From NCBI GenBank assembly GCA_026413225.1, contig CM048553.1, positions 116,008,690 to 116,072,689 of the forward strand: a stretch of 64,000 nucleotides of DNA, written 5' to 3'. Under the pieces are notes generated by a model. It did no database searches and was not told the origin of the DNA. It worked only from the letters and a program-made list of their open reading frames with translations. Position numbers and translations under genes: made by a program. Source of the stretch: Otis tarda (lineage: Eukaryota; Chordata; Aves; Otidiformes; Otididae). Positions 13,524-27,200 of the stretch are shown one piece after another. Each line of letters starts with the position of its first letter. Within the stretch, counting starts at the first letter, position 1.

Positions 13524-16500
13524 CTGGTTAGATAAAGCCAGGCACCTCAGCACACATAGGATATTTTCTTTTCAATTGTAGAGGGTCAGTGTATTTTTCC
13601 ATGTATTTTTCAAAGCTACTGAAACTTCTCACCACAACAGTAACTGAGAGTAGTTAGGTATTTGGCAAGCAATCTTGTCTAATGGGCTTTTTTATTATAT
13701 TACTTTTTATTTTTTCTCCAGCTATGCAGTTTCCTTGAAAATTCTCAGCTCCTCAGTGAGTCAGCCATCTTGATGAATTATGTAAACCAGGCCTCCTGCA
13801 GCCAGTGTTTGGTTCTCTACATGAGGAGTCATTTACAACCATAGATTTTCAAATCTAGGCTTCATCATGAAAACCGGTAGAAATGCCTCAGGATCATAAG
13901 ATCCATGCTCAGAAATGGTTTCAAGCCTGCCCTCCTTCATGATGGTTTCTGAAAGTTGTAATGCTTGGATTTTCATGCCCCTTGAACTGGGAGGGTGACA
14001 GTGACTGAATGTGGACTGACGTCAGCCCCCATTAAATGATTACCTGGGAAGACAAGTGTCCCTGTGAAAATGAGATGACAGCTAAGCTTTCCTCCGGAGT
14101 GCTAGAATTATTACTCCATTCAGAGTTACTGAGTGTGCGGTGTGTAGGTACTGAAAGAATTCACTGTAGCGTGGTACATAGTACATGGAGCTGCAAATAG
14201 GGTCATTCTTCTGTTCAGAGCCCCAATGCCCAGAGTAATTAACTTCACATGCCATGGCTGAACGCTGAGGCTGAGTTCAAGTGAAGTTGTGAGGAGCCCA
14301 GCCCTGAAGGGCATGGTTGCTTGAGTTCTTTATTACAAACACAATGAAAAAAGTAATAGTTTTTGCTACGCAATGTTGCAGTGCTTCTACTCAGGAAATG
14401 AATTTTTATGTGTTTTGTATCTCATGAATTCTGCATATTTTATTCCCTAGAGTTTAGTGTAAAAAGCACTTTTCGTATTGCTAAGTAACATGACTAATTG
14501 CACAAACAAAACAAACTGGCCTTGTACATTACGAGGTTGAAATGTCAGGAGCCATCAGGAGGTCCCCAGGAAAGAGTGCCTATGTCATTTTAAATAGTCT
14601 TTACACAACATTATCTTAAGGCAAACACAGAATGTTTTAGCCAATTTATGTTTTTAGATTAATAAGAGCAAAAGCTATTTGTGTTTAACTTTATTTCTTA
14701 ACTATCTTAGGCAAAAGAGCTTTAGCACTACAGGTATAAGATTTTCATGTAATAATTTGTGCATATCAATATAAATAAAGTATAAAGTAAATAATAAATG
14801 CTGGGAACTCATTCCGCTCTTTAAACAAACCAGCATTCCTCCCCTAAATACCAAGCCATCTGGAATGCCTTGATTTGACTAAATTATAGCAGTCTAGTCT
14901 GGATAATACAATACTTTCCTTCCCCTCTCTTTCTAATTGTGGTACTGATTTCAATCCTCAAATTTGTATTATGTTTTTTGAATGGAGCTGAGAGTAAATA
15001 ATGTAGGCACCAGCCACAGGGTAGGCAGTTGCCACCATTGGGCGTTTCCTGAAGCTGTACTTTATTTCTTAGCTTCTGCTACTCATTCTGCTGTCTACCT
15101 AGAGCAAGGCATCTCCATGTTCCCCTTCAATTTGTGCACTGACAATATCTGTGTGAGGATTTTGAGTCTGAGCTGACTTATGCCTGCATCCAAGCTTCAG
15201 GAGCAGATAACTTAGAAACCTAGAGGTTTAATATCCTGGATTTTGTTAAATGTTCCCTGGCCTCCTTCCCTGTTTTCTAGGGGCTCCACTTATATATGGG
15301 ATGGGAGTATGGGGGGAAGTGGGTGAGAAATAAGAGGAAATTATGCAGACTTCTTTAACAAGCTGTTTGTTGTAAGCAATTTTGTTGTGCTCCATATCTC
15401 CCACAGGTTTCAGTGAATTGATGTAGACAATCAGCATGTAAGTAGGCATACCTGTTATTTCATCTCCTGGGGAAGTTTCATATCAAAAGAAATAGAAATG
15501 ACTCACAGCAGAAGTCACCTACAGTGAGTGGTGAATATGTGAGAGTTTGTCTTGCAGATTATCTGTAACAAACAGGCTTCAAACCTCTGGTAAGATGTCC
15601 TGATGAGTGTGATAATTGGGTAACATCTTCCAATTTGAAAGGAAGCTGCCTGATGAATATTTTTGCTATTGGGAAACTGTAGTCTTTGAAGTCCTGTATT
15701 TGCAAAATCTACAGGATGAAAAATGAGTAAATATTTTAAACAAATCATAAAAAGGCCTTGAAGAGGCCATCGTGTCCAGCCTTTGCTCAAAGACAGAATA
15801 AACTGTATCTGTACTTTGTTTTCTGAAAATCCTTCATTCCTGTGGAGAACTACTTCACATACTGTGAATTATGATTAAAAAGCAGTGGTGAATTACTGAA
15901 TAGTCTGTGTGTGGGGGGGAATTTAATTTGTAACCTACTGAAAAGAAACCCGCATCTACAGAACAGGTTGAAGGACAGAACTCATTGTCCTTACTCGACC
16001 AGTAGCCTCTTAAAAACTCTGAAAATCAGAAATTTCAGGACAAATGTCTTTGAGGTTTCCAGGGAAGTAGGTTCAGTCACTACTTTTTATAGCAGTAGTA
16101 AAGTGACCTGAGAAGTTCTGGGTCTATGCCCAGGGCTTAGTAAGCTATTTAAAGTGGATGACGGCTGTGAGTTTAAACAAAATTCACTCCTTCCTAGGAC
16201 TGATCCCCACTTGCAGGTGGCTGTGAATGTCTTCCAGCAAAAGATCCATAGCGTCTTCCTCAAAACTTCTTATAAAATCCCAGAGTCGTGAGCTGTGATT
16301 CAAACCACTGGCTGAAACCTTCAAATCTTCTATTGTAAATCATAAAAGTGGATTTACAGAGCTGCAATCTGGACACAGCTGGTAACCTGTTCCTTTCATT
16401 CCCTTGTAATTAAAAAAAAATACTGCTTGTCTCTGCAAATTGGATCAAGCCTTGACAAAGGGTTTCTGTAAGTGGTGGAAACAACAGGTAGTATTAGACT

Positions 16501-18238
16501 GCTGGGCAAAACATACCCAATAATGGACCCTCGTGTGTATAGCATGTAAATAGCCAGGCAAATTATTAAGATTAGGGTCAGAATACCACTATAAATTCTG
16601 TTCTGCAAACTGAAAAATGATGCAGTGCTGGTCATGGAAAATGGGAAAAGATCAGGAAAAAAACCTGCAGCTTGATAGGTCTGAAAGGGCAAGGAGGGGA
16701 GAGAGAGAAGAAATAAGACAGTACTGCAGGACAGAGCAAAGAGAAGCCTTGTGGGTGAATAGAAAAAAAATTAAGCTTAATTTGGTTGACCAAGCAGAGG
16801 GAGTTAAAAAGCCCTATATTTTCACCTTTATTTTCAAAAAATCATGCCTTTTGAATGCATTGGAGGGAAGCAATTAAAATATCAGAGGAGAAATCTTCAT
16901 CAGTACATTAATTCAAACACTCCTGACCTTCTCTTCCATTTACCTATTAACTGCTTGATAGGTATTTTGTATAATATACAAGTCACAAATTAGTACTCCC
17001 TAGAACGTTAGAGAAATATGTGCTCCCAAAATCAGTTGCCAAGCCCAGACTGTTTCTCCTGAATGAATAAGCTCACTGAAGATACAGAGTGATTTGAAAT
17101 TCTCCGACAGGCGAGTATGTGAAGTTAAGCCAAACTGCTGCTTCCCTGCCAGTCTGGTTTTTGTCTTCGGGATAAGTGGCAGCCACATTGAGCAGTAATA
17201 CAGATAGCACAGTACTACCAAAAATGTTAGATATTTATTAGATTAGTTACAATGGGAGGAGGATTCTATCAAATCATAACTCTGTTCAGTAAATGACCTC
17301 TAAAATTATAGAGAGCCGAGAGAAAAGTTTTTCAGCATGCAGAGAGACGTCTCCCTATATATTAATTTAAAGAAGGGAGAGTAGACATTGCATGTGGTGT
17401 TAGATTTGTAAATCTCAAAGGGTAATGTATGACTTCATTATCTTAGATACATTCTCACTGGATGATAAAAGAGTTACAAACAGTACAATTTTCAACAGCT
17501 GAACTATGCCTAATGGCACAGATACGGTACAGTATATCTTTTTATAATTTACAACGAAGTGCTGAGAAAGCTTTGGCCAGTTGGGAGACTTACTTATTCA
17601 AGTGGTTCTATTTAAGTCAACGAAATTATTTGTGCCAGGGCTTCTGTGCCTTTTTATGGGAAAGAAACTCTTGAATTCAACTGACTGGCACATTCGAATT
17701 TCAGTGATAATGGTCTGAATATTTATTAGTTGTTTTAGAAAAGGAACATTTTTATGAAAACCAATATACATTTTTTTTGGTCATTCTATACCAGAAGTGA
17801 GGCATTATTTTATTTTAGAATTGAAAGATTTAAGAGACTATTTTATTATTTGCTTTATGTAGCTTGTATCAAGGCATAACAAAATCTCACTGGATTAAAT
17901 TCTGTAAATTTCCCAATACAAAGTTATTTGAGACTGTTACCAACAATAATTGTGTTTCTGGGTTGCTGTATTTTTTTTCCCCAGATTCTTTTTTTTTTTT
18001 TTTTAAAGTTCATTTTATATGTGCTCAGGGCTTTTCTGCCTCCTGGGAATCATAATATGAGTGATAGTGGTGCCAAGATTTATCCATTAAAAAAATCAGG
18101 AGAATTTACCAACTGAAACAACTACATTTGGAAAGCATGATAATAGCTCTTAAGAGACAACATGGTTGTACTTTTATGCAAATCTGCCAATCTGCTATTT
18201 CTTTCCTTAATGGTGAAAGGTGTTTCTAGTGCACAAAG
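13524..18238. other. AT-rich noncoding DNA
   Basis: Nothing resembling a gene, RNA gene or known transposon was seen. The stretch at about 14460-14760 has the mixed, non-repetitive, homeobox-motif-rich texture often seen in conserved noncoding elements, but this is impression only. Poly(T) occurs at about 17989-18004. The 98-codon minus-strand open frame at 16396-16692 and the short frames around it look like chance. Confidence 0.6.
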
Positions 18239-18264
18239 ATCTGCTCCATGAATCTGCTTCATGA
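18239..18264. repeat. 13-bp tandem duplication (2 copies)
   Basis: ATCTGCTCCATGA (18239-18251) is followed immediately by ATCTGCTTCATGA (18252-18264), with one C/T difference. It is a minor local duplication without recognised function. Confidence 0.75.
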
Positions 18265-21200
18265 ATGATTGAACATTAGGATATTAACTTATGTCAACTT
18301 TTCCTCTAAAATTTGGACCGTGTGCCTAGACACAAGTACATCTGTGTTGTACAAAGCAAGTAACTGATCATGCTGCTAAGTTAACAAAGGATACGATTTT
18401 AAAAACTGTTTAGAGAAGCATTTGTCATTACTTTTTTAAAAAATTATTTCTGGTACTTTCTTTGATGGAATTCCCGTTACTTTGTTTATGCCACAAAGAG
18501 GGCTCTGAAAGACTAGCCTGTTCTGGCAGGTATGGTTGCACAGCATAGAAACCACTGGCAGCACTTTGACAGAGTGGCCCACAGCTGTCTCACACCTCTG
18601 TGGTGCTCTAGTAAGGCTGGTGGAAACTGAGAAGCAAGCACTTTGAAACTAGGTGACTGCAGAGATGAATTACAGATGGCTTGAAAAAGCCACAGTTCAG
18701 CGCTAAGCCCAAATGCATTGAGAGTATTGTCAGCTTTTTGAAGCTCTACTGATTTGTATTTATGAGACTTGGCTTTCTACACCTTGTCCCAAACTCAACT
18801 GTGACTGCAGTTTCTGACTTACTAGGTGCAATAACAAGACACAGCCAGGACCTGTGGGCTATCTCAGCTATTTTACTGGCTTTAGGCTGATGATGCAGTT
18901 ACTCCGAAAGAGCAGGGAGTATAAGGTGAGTGTCTCTTACAACTTGCTGTCTGTGCTGGGGGCAATTATGGGTCTTAGTGATGCTGTTCTGGCATGGATC
19001 CTGTGAAGTCATCTAATTCCTAGTAAAAGACGTATCTTTTATAGATATGTACTGCTTCTGTCTGCTCCTTGATCCTGCTGGCATCAAGATATAACTACAA
19101 TAATGAGGGGCTACCACTTCAAATGACCGTATCAGAGAAGTTAGTAATCATAAAGGGAGGAAGAGGAGAAGAAGTAGACTTACTAAGCAAATGCAGCTCC
19201 TTCCTCCTAAGCAAAGTTTAAGACAAGCTAAGATAATTAAACTAATCTCACATTTAGAGATATCATTACACTTCAAAAGAGAAATGTTTGTGATTTTTAA
19301 CAAGAAAACAACATTCTATAAATGTACCCAAGGCAAGATTTTTTTGCTGCTGAACGTGCTGATAAAAGTTTTACAATATGACTGCTATGTTCTACATTGG
19401 GAATATGTCTTCTGGGTTTCCTATTTAGCCGCAAGCAGAGCAAACATGCTCATTATTTTAATATGACTTGCTTTCAGCCATGCCTACCATGTGCCTTTCT
19501 ATGTGGGGAAAAGAAAACAAAAAACCAACAGCCCTTTCTCTGGCTTCTGGAGTCCCTGCACTAATGTTCCAGATGCTCAGGGAGTGAAGACTTACTCCTG
19601 AATCCAGATGTTTGTCATTTATCTCACCAAGAGCTGGGATTTGTGAGAAGCTGAGTACTTTCAGGTTTCAGGGGTAGTTATTATGTCACACTAGTCAATA
19701 GGCTGACAGCATCATAAGTGCTATACTTTTAGAAGACATTTTACTAGCCCTACAGCATTATACAATTTTGCACTTACTTTACTAATCTTTATTAGTTTAA
19801 TAGACCATTGCATACAGTGCACCTGTTGTGACAGTTGCAAACCCATGTTTTGCTCAGGTACTTGTGCTAAAATTTTAATGCAAGCTGAAAAGATAATGGT
19901 TACAGTCTGGCCTTTCAGTGGCATGGGATAATTGTTGCCATTTAGTGTACAATGCAGTTTTACTGAAATAAGAATGCTGAACAGAAAAGAAAAGCAAGCA
20001 TTTCAGGGTTGGTTTTTTTTTTCCTCGCTGTATAGATTGCAAGCTTTTAGGAGAAGGCAGACATAATTGTGTAAGTGCTGCTTCCATTAAAGAACAGCTG
20101 ATAAGGCTAATACTTTTGAAACTGTGTAATAGGAGTTTGTAATATCTAAAAATAGTGGCGCCTTTTAGAGACTTGATTCTTAGCTCTTAGAATACTCAAG
20201 TGTTAGTGAGAAATCTATTCTGGACAGATAGTTTAACGAGCTCTGAAGAGAAGATGGACAACTGAACTTTGTTTTTGGCCAGATGACGTTTTGCAAGATA
20301 CTGTATAGGATATTCTCTGAATCTGCCAGAAAAGGAATAAGAAGATCTAAAGACTAAAGATGTAAGGCAGTAGTCAGCATTTACATTACTATTCAGTAAA
20401 CAAATATTTTATCTTCTTGCAGTTACAGCTGTAATGATATAAAGGAAATGATATCATTGTAGTGATATTGGAAGGATTGGTTAAACACTGAGCTATCTGG
20501 GGACAAACTACTTCCTTTCCATTTGGAAGCATCTGATATTTCTTCCATCTGACCAACATGAGTTTATTGTAGACTTCAATACAACAATTTTGTCCTGAGC
20601 CCAGCCAAAATTCGTACAGTTTTAAAGTAGACAGGACTTTTCTCAGAATCCGGTTTTAAATGCTCTGCCTCTTAGGCAGGAAGTTTGGATTTTGATGGAA
20701 ATGTATGTCTAAGTCATTCTTCCATTCAGATATTAACTCATTTGTCTCAAGGATGTGTTTGTTGAAAGTATAAATGTACATTTATATAATTTGTGTAAAT
20801 ACTGCGCAGATAACAGTTGTGATCAAGGTTAGTGCCTTACACTGGTGCTATATGTCAACATAACTCTGGTCAACTTTTGTCTAGGGGTGGAAGAGACCTG
20901 CTCAATTCCCGCTGTGTAAGTTCTACAATTGCTCTCATCACCAAATATTTGAATACTATTCAGTAGTGCATTAAGCTGGGTGACTACTCTGTGCTATAGG
21001 TAAATTTTGTTTTCTTATTCTCTTCCCAAGAACAAATTGTGAGCAATTGCAATTTTGTTTTGGTAAGGTTTTAATTAAAGAAGATTCTTTTCTCATACAC
21101 ATTCACATGCAGCTCCTTCAGCAGTACTAGTGATGTTAATTGTTCATTTTTTTTCTTGTAAGAATATGAAAAAGAGTTGTGCCTCGCACAGAGAGACAGA

Positions 21201-24200
21201 TCTGCATAATACAATCATTAATGATAATCAATTTGTATACTGCATCAAAACCACAGACAAGTGAAGATGCAAATTAGCCACAAGTTGTGGGATAGTAATA
21301 GGCTTTGCAATTACTGACACAGATTTTAATCCCATGTATTAGGTCCATCTACTGCACCTATGTTTTCTCAAGTCCTTTTTGTTTCTTGATTGGAGTAGAG
21401 GGTAAATACTCATACGCTGTTTATTTAGGAGCTGCCATTCTTGTTATTATGTGTTAACCAGCTATACACAACACTTCTGGTTTGGAAATATGCTGTTTAC
21501 AAGAAATATGTAAGCTATTTTCTGTAGCTAAATATGGACTGATATAATCCTTTGAAAAGAGGCATGTGGCACAAATGTGGCAGAGTTGGCACATGATGGG
21601 GCACTATAAAAAAGACATTTTTTCCCTTTCTGGCAAGCTGCTTATGCAAACTCACTACATTTTATGCTCAGGATAGGGACCTGAGCAGCCCCTGAACAGG
21701 CACCTTGCCACTATTACAAATTAACTGTAAAGAAGGGAACCGTGGATGTCTATCAACAATTTCTGTAAATATTAAAGCTATTTTTCAGGGTCATTAAACT
21801 GTCTGTCTATTGTGGTTATGTCTAAGACTCAAAGGTATTTAAGCATAAGTGACAATAAGTATTTATGACACTGATTCACAGTCTTTCTTCATACAGATTT
21901 GGAATGTTTATGTAATGAATTACATTGTACACTTTGTCCAGCTAGTTGGCTAATGCTAGCTTGGAAAACTCATAAGGTAAGAACAATAACCTGGGTATGC
22001 CAGTAATGTCAGTTGTCAAAGAACATTATAATAGTATGACTGTGAAAGCCAGAAGGCTCATAAAAAAGAAATGTATTCATGTCTGCACATTTGAGGGACT
22101 TAAAAAATCAAGACCTCAGCTGTTTGAAAAGGAATGTCATTTTTCTTTATGAATGATGTGGTCCAAAGGAATTAATTAACTTGGCTAGCTCACTTGCAAC
22201 CCTAAAATACTGTGATGACTCCAAAAGCCCCAAACGTCTGTTAGCTCAGGTGATCTTGAAGGCAAACTGTGTGGGTGGTTTTAGCCCTCAGACAGCGTCA
22301 TGCTGCTTTGACAAGATTCTGAGAAAAGGACTGGCTCATAGCATGCTGCATATCCAGGTGGATATTTCAGCACCTAGTAGGTGAGTTTTCCATTGTATGC
22401 ATTGCCTAGCCAAGTTTTCCACAGTACACACACAGACAAGACTATTTTCATCTTGTATTTCATTCTTTTCTCTCTTTTGATATAGAATTGCTAAAGAAAT
22501 GCTATTTGATTTAAAAATGTCTCAAAATGAATTGCAGGGCCATTAGAGAAATCCCTGAAGAATCTCTTGGAACACACAGTGACTGGGAGAACTCAGAGCC
22601 AGAAATAGGTTTTGCAGTGGGGACCAGCTCCAAAGCACGGAGGAGCCTGCAATGAAGCTATCTACTTTCATGAAAACATAGTCAGTAGAGAGTAAAACTC
22701 CATCTTACCTCAACAGCAAAAGCTTCCAGAATAATAAAACTTCTCCTTGTCTTGAGACCAGCATCTCACAGAACAACAAACCATGTTTTAGTTTCTGACC
22801 TTTGCCTCAAGCTGCTCTGTGGCCAAGGCCCACCATGTGAAGAAGCTCTGCAGACATTTCAAAATGGAGATTGTTCTGTTCCTCAGGCACGTAGGAAACA
22901 TCTGTCTCACTGTCAGTGAAAGGCACCAGTGAAAGAAAGAGAGAAGCTAAAACATTGATCAGAAGATGGGCAATGCCATTCTACAGTAACTAAGGGTGAT
23001 CACAGTCCCACACTTTCTAAGACAAATACCTGCATTTCATAGTAAAGTTGGTCTCAGGAAGTGACATGAGCTCTTAAAGACCAGAGAGACAGTAACATGC
23101 CTCAGAATGTACTAAATCATGGGAAATTCCATATATGCTGGCCTCGTTTACATGACCATGATGTGATTTCCACAATAACTGTAATCTACTACTTTCTTAT
23201 ATCTAACAATATTCCTTAATTCAACTAGTAAGAGACAGGTGGTGTGGTTTTGATGGTAAAGGCTCGATCACCAATCAGGCCCAAATGCTGTCAGTAAACG
23301 CAGCCACAGATAGGTTGCAACTTTTAGTGGCCAGGATCTGCTGTACTACTTACACATATAGGTTAAGCTGAACAAAATAGAGGAAGTGGTGTAATATGAG
23401 AATGTGTGAAAGGAGAAGGAAATTGCTGTCAGGCTCAAAGTTAGTCTAGAAGATGTTAATTCTTAGTCAGCCCAAGTGCTAGTAGTATAATTGTTAAATG
23501 GGGAAATTTTTATAAAACTTGTTACAGAATCAGTACTTTTAACTAATGTTGATTTTTTGAAAAATCATGCTAGAAATATATTTTGACTTTTATTTATATA
23601 TTTTTCCCCCTCAATACTAATGGAAGTTGTTCTGATCAAGAGGGTATTGTAAGAAATGAATATTTAAGTCCTTACATTTACTTCTCCTCCTATATATTTT
23701 GTACAGATGTACATTAAATTAGTTCAGATGGGTAAATACAAAATGGGATTTAATCTGTATATATGATAATACTAGTGGAGAAGAAAGCCATGTCACACAA
23801 AATCTTTCTAATAAGAAGCCTATTATTATTAAACATGTAGATAAAAGGACCTGGAATTTTGTAATGGGTTTTGAAAATCAGAGTCATGAGTTACATCAAC
23901 AATTAAATAATAAAGATTGTAATCTGAAATTAAATACAAAACTGATTTTCAAATATAAAAATGTTGAATGTATTACACTTGTTCAAACCAGTACATACTA
24001 CAAATTGGACACTATCAAGTGTTTTAGAGACAAGTCTAAAAACTTGCAATGGTCAATAACTTTCTTATAGGGAAAGTTTCTTTCTTGATCCTAACCACTC
24101 AGGTGACAACTGTTGCTTGGAAGTCTGAGGATTAGTAATACCAAGATTGTTATGTTAGTCTTAATTAACTGGAAGTGTGGCTGTTTGTTGTCCTCTTATT

Positions 24201-27200
24201 AGTGTTCAGTCCTATGCTCAAAGATTTTGACCTCAGTGCCACCCTTGTGGCAAAGACTTCTACATGTGAATTTTGTGCACATAGAGGATTTCCTTTCAAC
24301 ATTTAAAAAAAATACTTTCTTGCTTCACTGGATGCTTCATTGCTGGTTTAGCAGATCACTTTATGAAAAAGAACTAATAGAAATGTTTCTTTCTGTGCTA
24401 TAACTTGTATCAATATATTTATGATGTATCTTTCCTTCATTTTCTTTCTAACAAAGGCTTTTCAATGAACCTATATGTAAATTTTTCTGAGTTACTAATA
24501 TTCTTGTTTTCTGTATTTGCAAACTGTCTAGTTAAAATTCTGATTACAGAATGGGACTAAACCCCGTAAAACAGAGGAAAAAGAGACAGTGGTATATATT
24601 TTATGTTAAAATAATTCATATATTATGTACATGTAACTGTGTTAATATATACACTTTACATATATAAATGTATCATTTTTTTTCCTTTTTTGTGTATAAA
24701 TTTACTATTTTTATTTTCAATAGCTAATATTTCAAAGCTAATTTTGAGTCCATTCTTCTCATACATCTTATGATGAGAAGAAAATATCCCAGGCAATTCC
24801 TCTTTTCTTTCTTGACACATGGAAATTAATTTGGTGTATATTAAATTTTATGAGCTGAAGAGTCAAGTCATTCAATCCAGATCCACTAAATTGTTTAGAT
24901 GTCAGGTACAACAGGAAATTTGTTGCAGAACATGGATTTGCAACCAGGTTAGTACCAGCTTTATTTCTTTGGTTTGAAGGAATGTGCTTATGAACTCTAA
25001 TTTGAAGTTTATGACACAAATATATAAAGGACATGAAACAGACAAGGAAACTTAATCAATTTTGACTAAGCATAGAAATATTGGACTAGCTCTTTTCCTA
25101 TGCTGTTCCTTTAAAATCCAACCAAATAAAAAGCCACCCCCTTCCCCAGACCCCCAACAAAGGAATCAATAAAGTCATTAGAAAAAAGTGCACTGTATTA
25201 AGGTTAAATAGAAGTTCAACTGGCTTATTTGAGGAATTGTCAATACTTTCTTATCAGAAAAACAAAAATGCATGTGATTTACTGATTGTATTGATTACAT
25301 CAACAGAAGCCACCTGCTATCCAATCTTGAAACTTAGGGTTTTGTTTTCCAGTGATGGTTTCTGAAGGCACAAAGAGAAATAACTGGCAAAAATGTGTCT
25401 CAAAATCATTGCTAGCTGATCATGTACCTCACAGTAGCATTTTTAAGTCTTTTACTGTAGCAATACTACTCAAAATATCTTTAACCATTATTAGTTGGCA
25501 GAAATATCTCCATTGGTGTGTTACAGTATTTGACAGTCTCAGCATCATGTGTAGAATGATGAATTACTAAATACAAATGTGAAATTTAGGAGGGCAACTA
25601 TCAGTTTATCTGTTGCTGAACATTTTAGAATAAAATTTAATTCTGACAAAGTTTTAGGAGGAGCAGATCAAACTGAGGATGATTTTCTGTTATAGCAGAT
25701 GTTTTACTTTATGTTGACTTAAAGACTGTCTTAACTGACCAGAAATTGATTTGTTCCATTGTTTGGTTGTCTTATCAACCCTTTCTGTTTCTCTTTACCT
25801 GTCTTGCATTTCTGTATCTCAGCTTTAGACTGCAGTGACTGGCAGTCATTTCAATGCTAAGATTTTTGGAGCAGGAAGCAGGAATTTCCCTTATCATGTC
25901 TGTGTCCTGACTTCCCCTTGGTATAAACTTCCCACTTATAAAAATTTCTGGGATCTCAAAAGATAAACAGAAGTTAAAAAGTTAAGTGATTTACAGAATT
26001 CAGATACTTATCCATAACTGAAGCCACTGACTGTGGAAGTACTTTTACAATATTGCACATGATGAATGAAGTTTATTTCCCTCATGTCTCAGCTTTTTTG
26101 GTTTGCTTTTGTTTGCAAAGCTATTGATTCTTCAGTTTTGTTGACTTGACTAACTTTAGTGAGTCAGAAAATATTCTCTTGCTAATTGTAACTATTATTA
26201 TAGTGCTATTGCTTGATTATCATAACCAATACGCTAAATCTTTTAGACACCCTGTTGTGCTCTTATTCTGTTATTTTGGGTTTTTATTTTGGGAAAGAGT
26301 TTGTTCTTTTATTTTGCTATCTTTCCTCTTCTCCACTTACTGTCAAACTTTCTGTGAAAGAAGTAAGATGTTTGAAGGAAGGGTTTTGTCTTTCTTTGCT
26401 TGACAAGACTCTGAATAGGATAACTACTATGGTGATACAAATACTAATGGATGACAAACCCTAACTATTATGAATATAGTAACAAGAGGATAAAAAATTT
26501 TCCGCTGTGAATAGATCATCCTTGGTGCATTTCCATCAGTTTAGTCTTGCACTGGAACCTGTAAACTGGGGCATAGCGCTGCGAAAAATTTACAGAGAAA
26601 TTATTGCATGGGGCAGGAAAAGAAACCATTAGAACTTGACCTTCCTGGTTCTAATATAATGTGAAAGCAAAGAAAAATAAGATACACTGTTCTTCCAGAT
26701 TTTCACCGGCATCCTCAGCTCATTAATACCTTTGCAGTGTGGAGAATATTATGAGCTGGTTACTGTATTATGTCAGTTAAGAAAAGCAGCAGCTGTAAAC
26801 ATATTAGGAAAATTCAGTGCTGCTTATCTGAATTCAAAACAAGAAAATGAATTGAATGTGAGCAATTTTAAATTTGGTCATACTGTAGATAAACAAGGAT
26901 AAGTAAATATGCACAACATTTGCAAGTATATCCATTATTTTAAAACATTTTATTTTTTTAAACCAAATATTTGCTCTATTTAATAGCTATCTGTTTATTT
27001 CTGCATGTGAAATAATTGCTCAACTCTCTGTCTTTATTAAACACTGGCTTTAGAAAAGATGAGTTTATACAAACAAAAACTCAGCTTTGCCTATACCACA
27101 TTATTTTGTTTAGAAAGTAATCATACCCTTTTCATAATCTGATAGTTTGTATTTTAATTTTCAGTACAGAGCCAGACACATCTGTATGGTTTAGAAATAT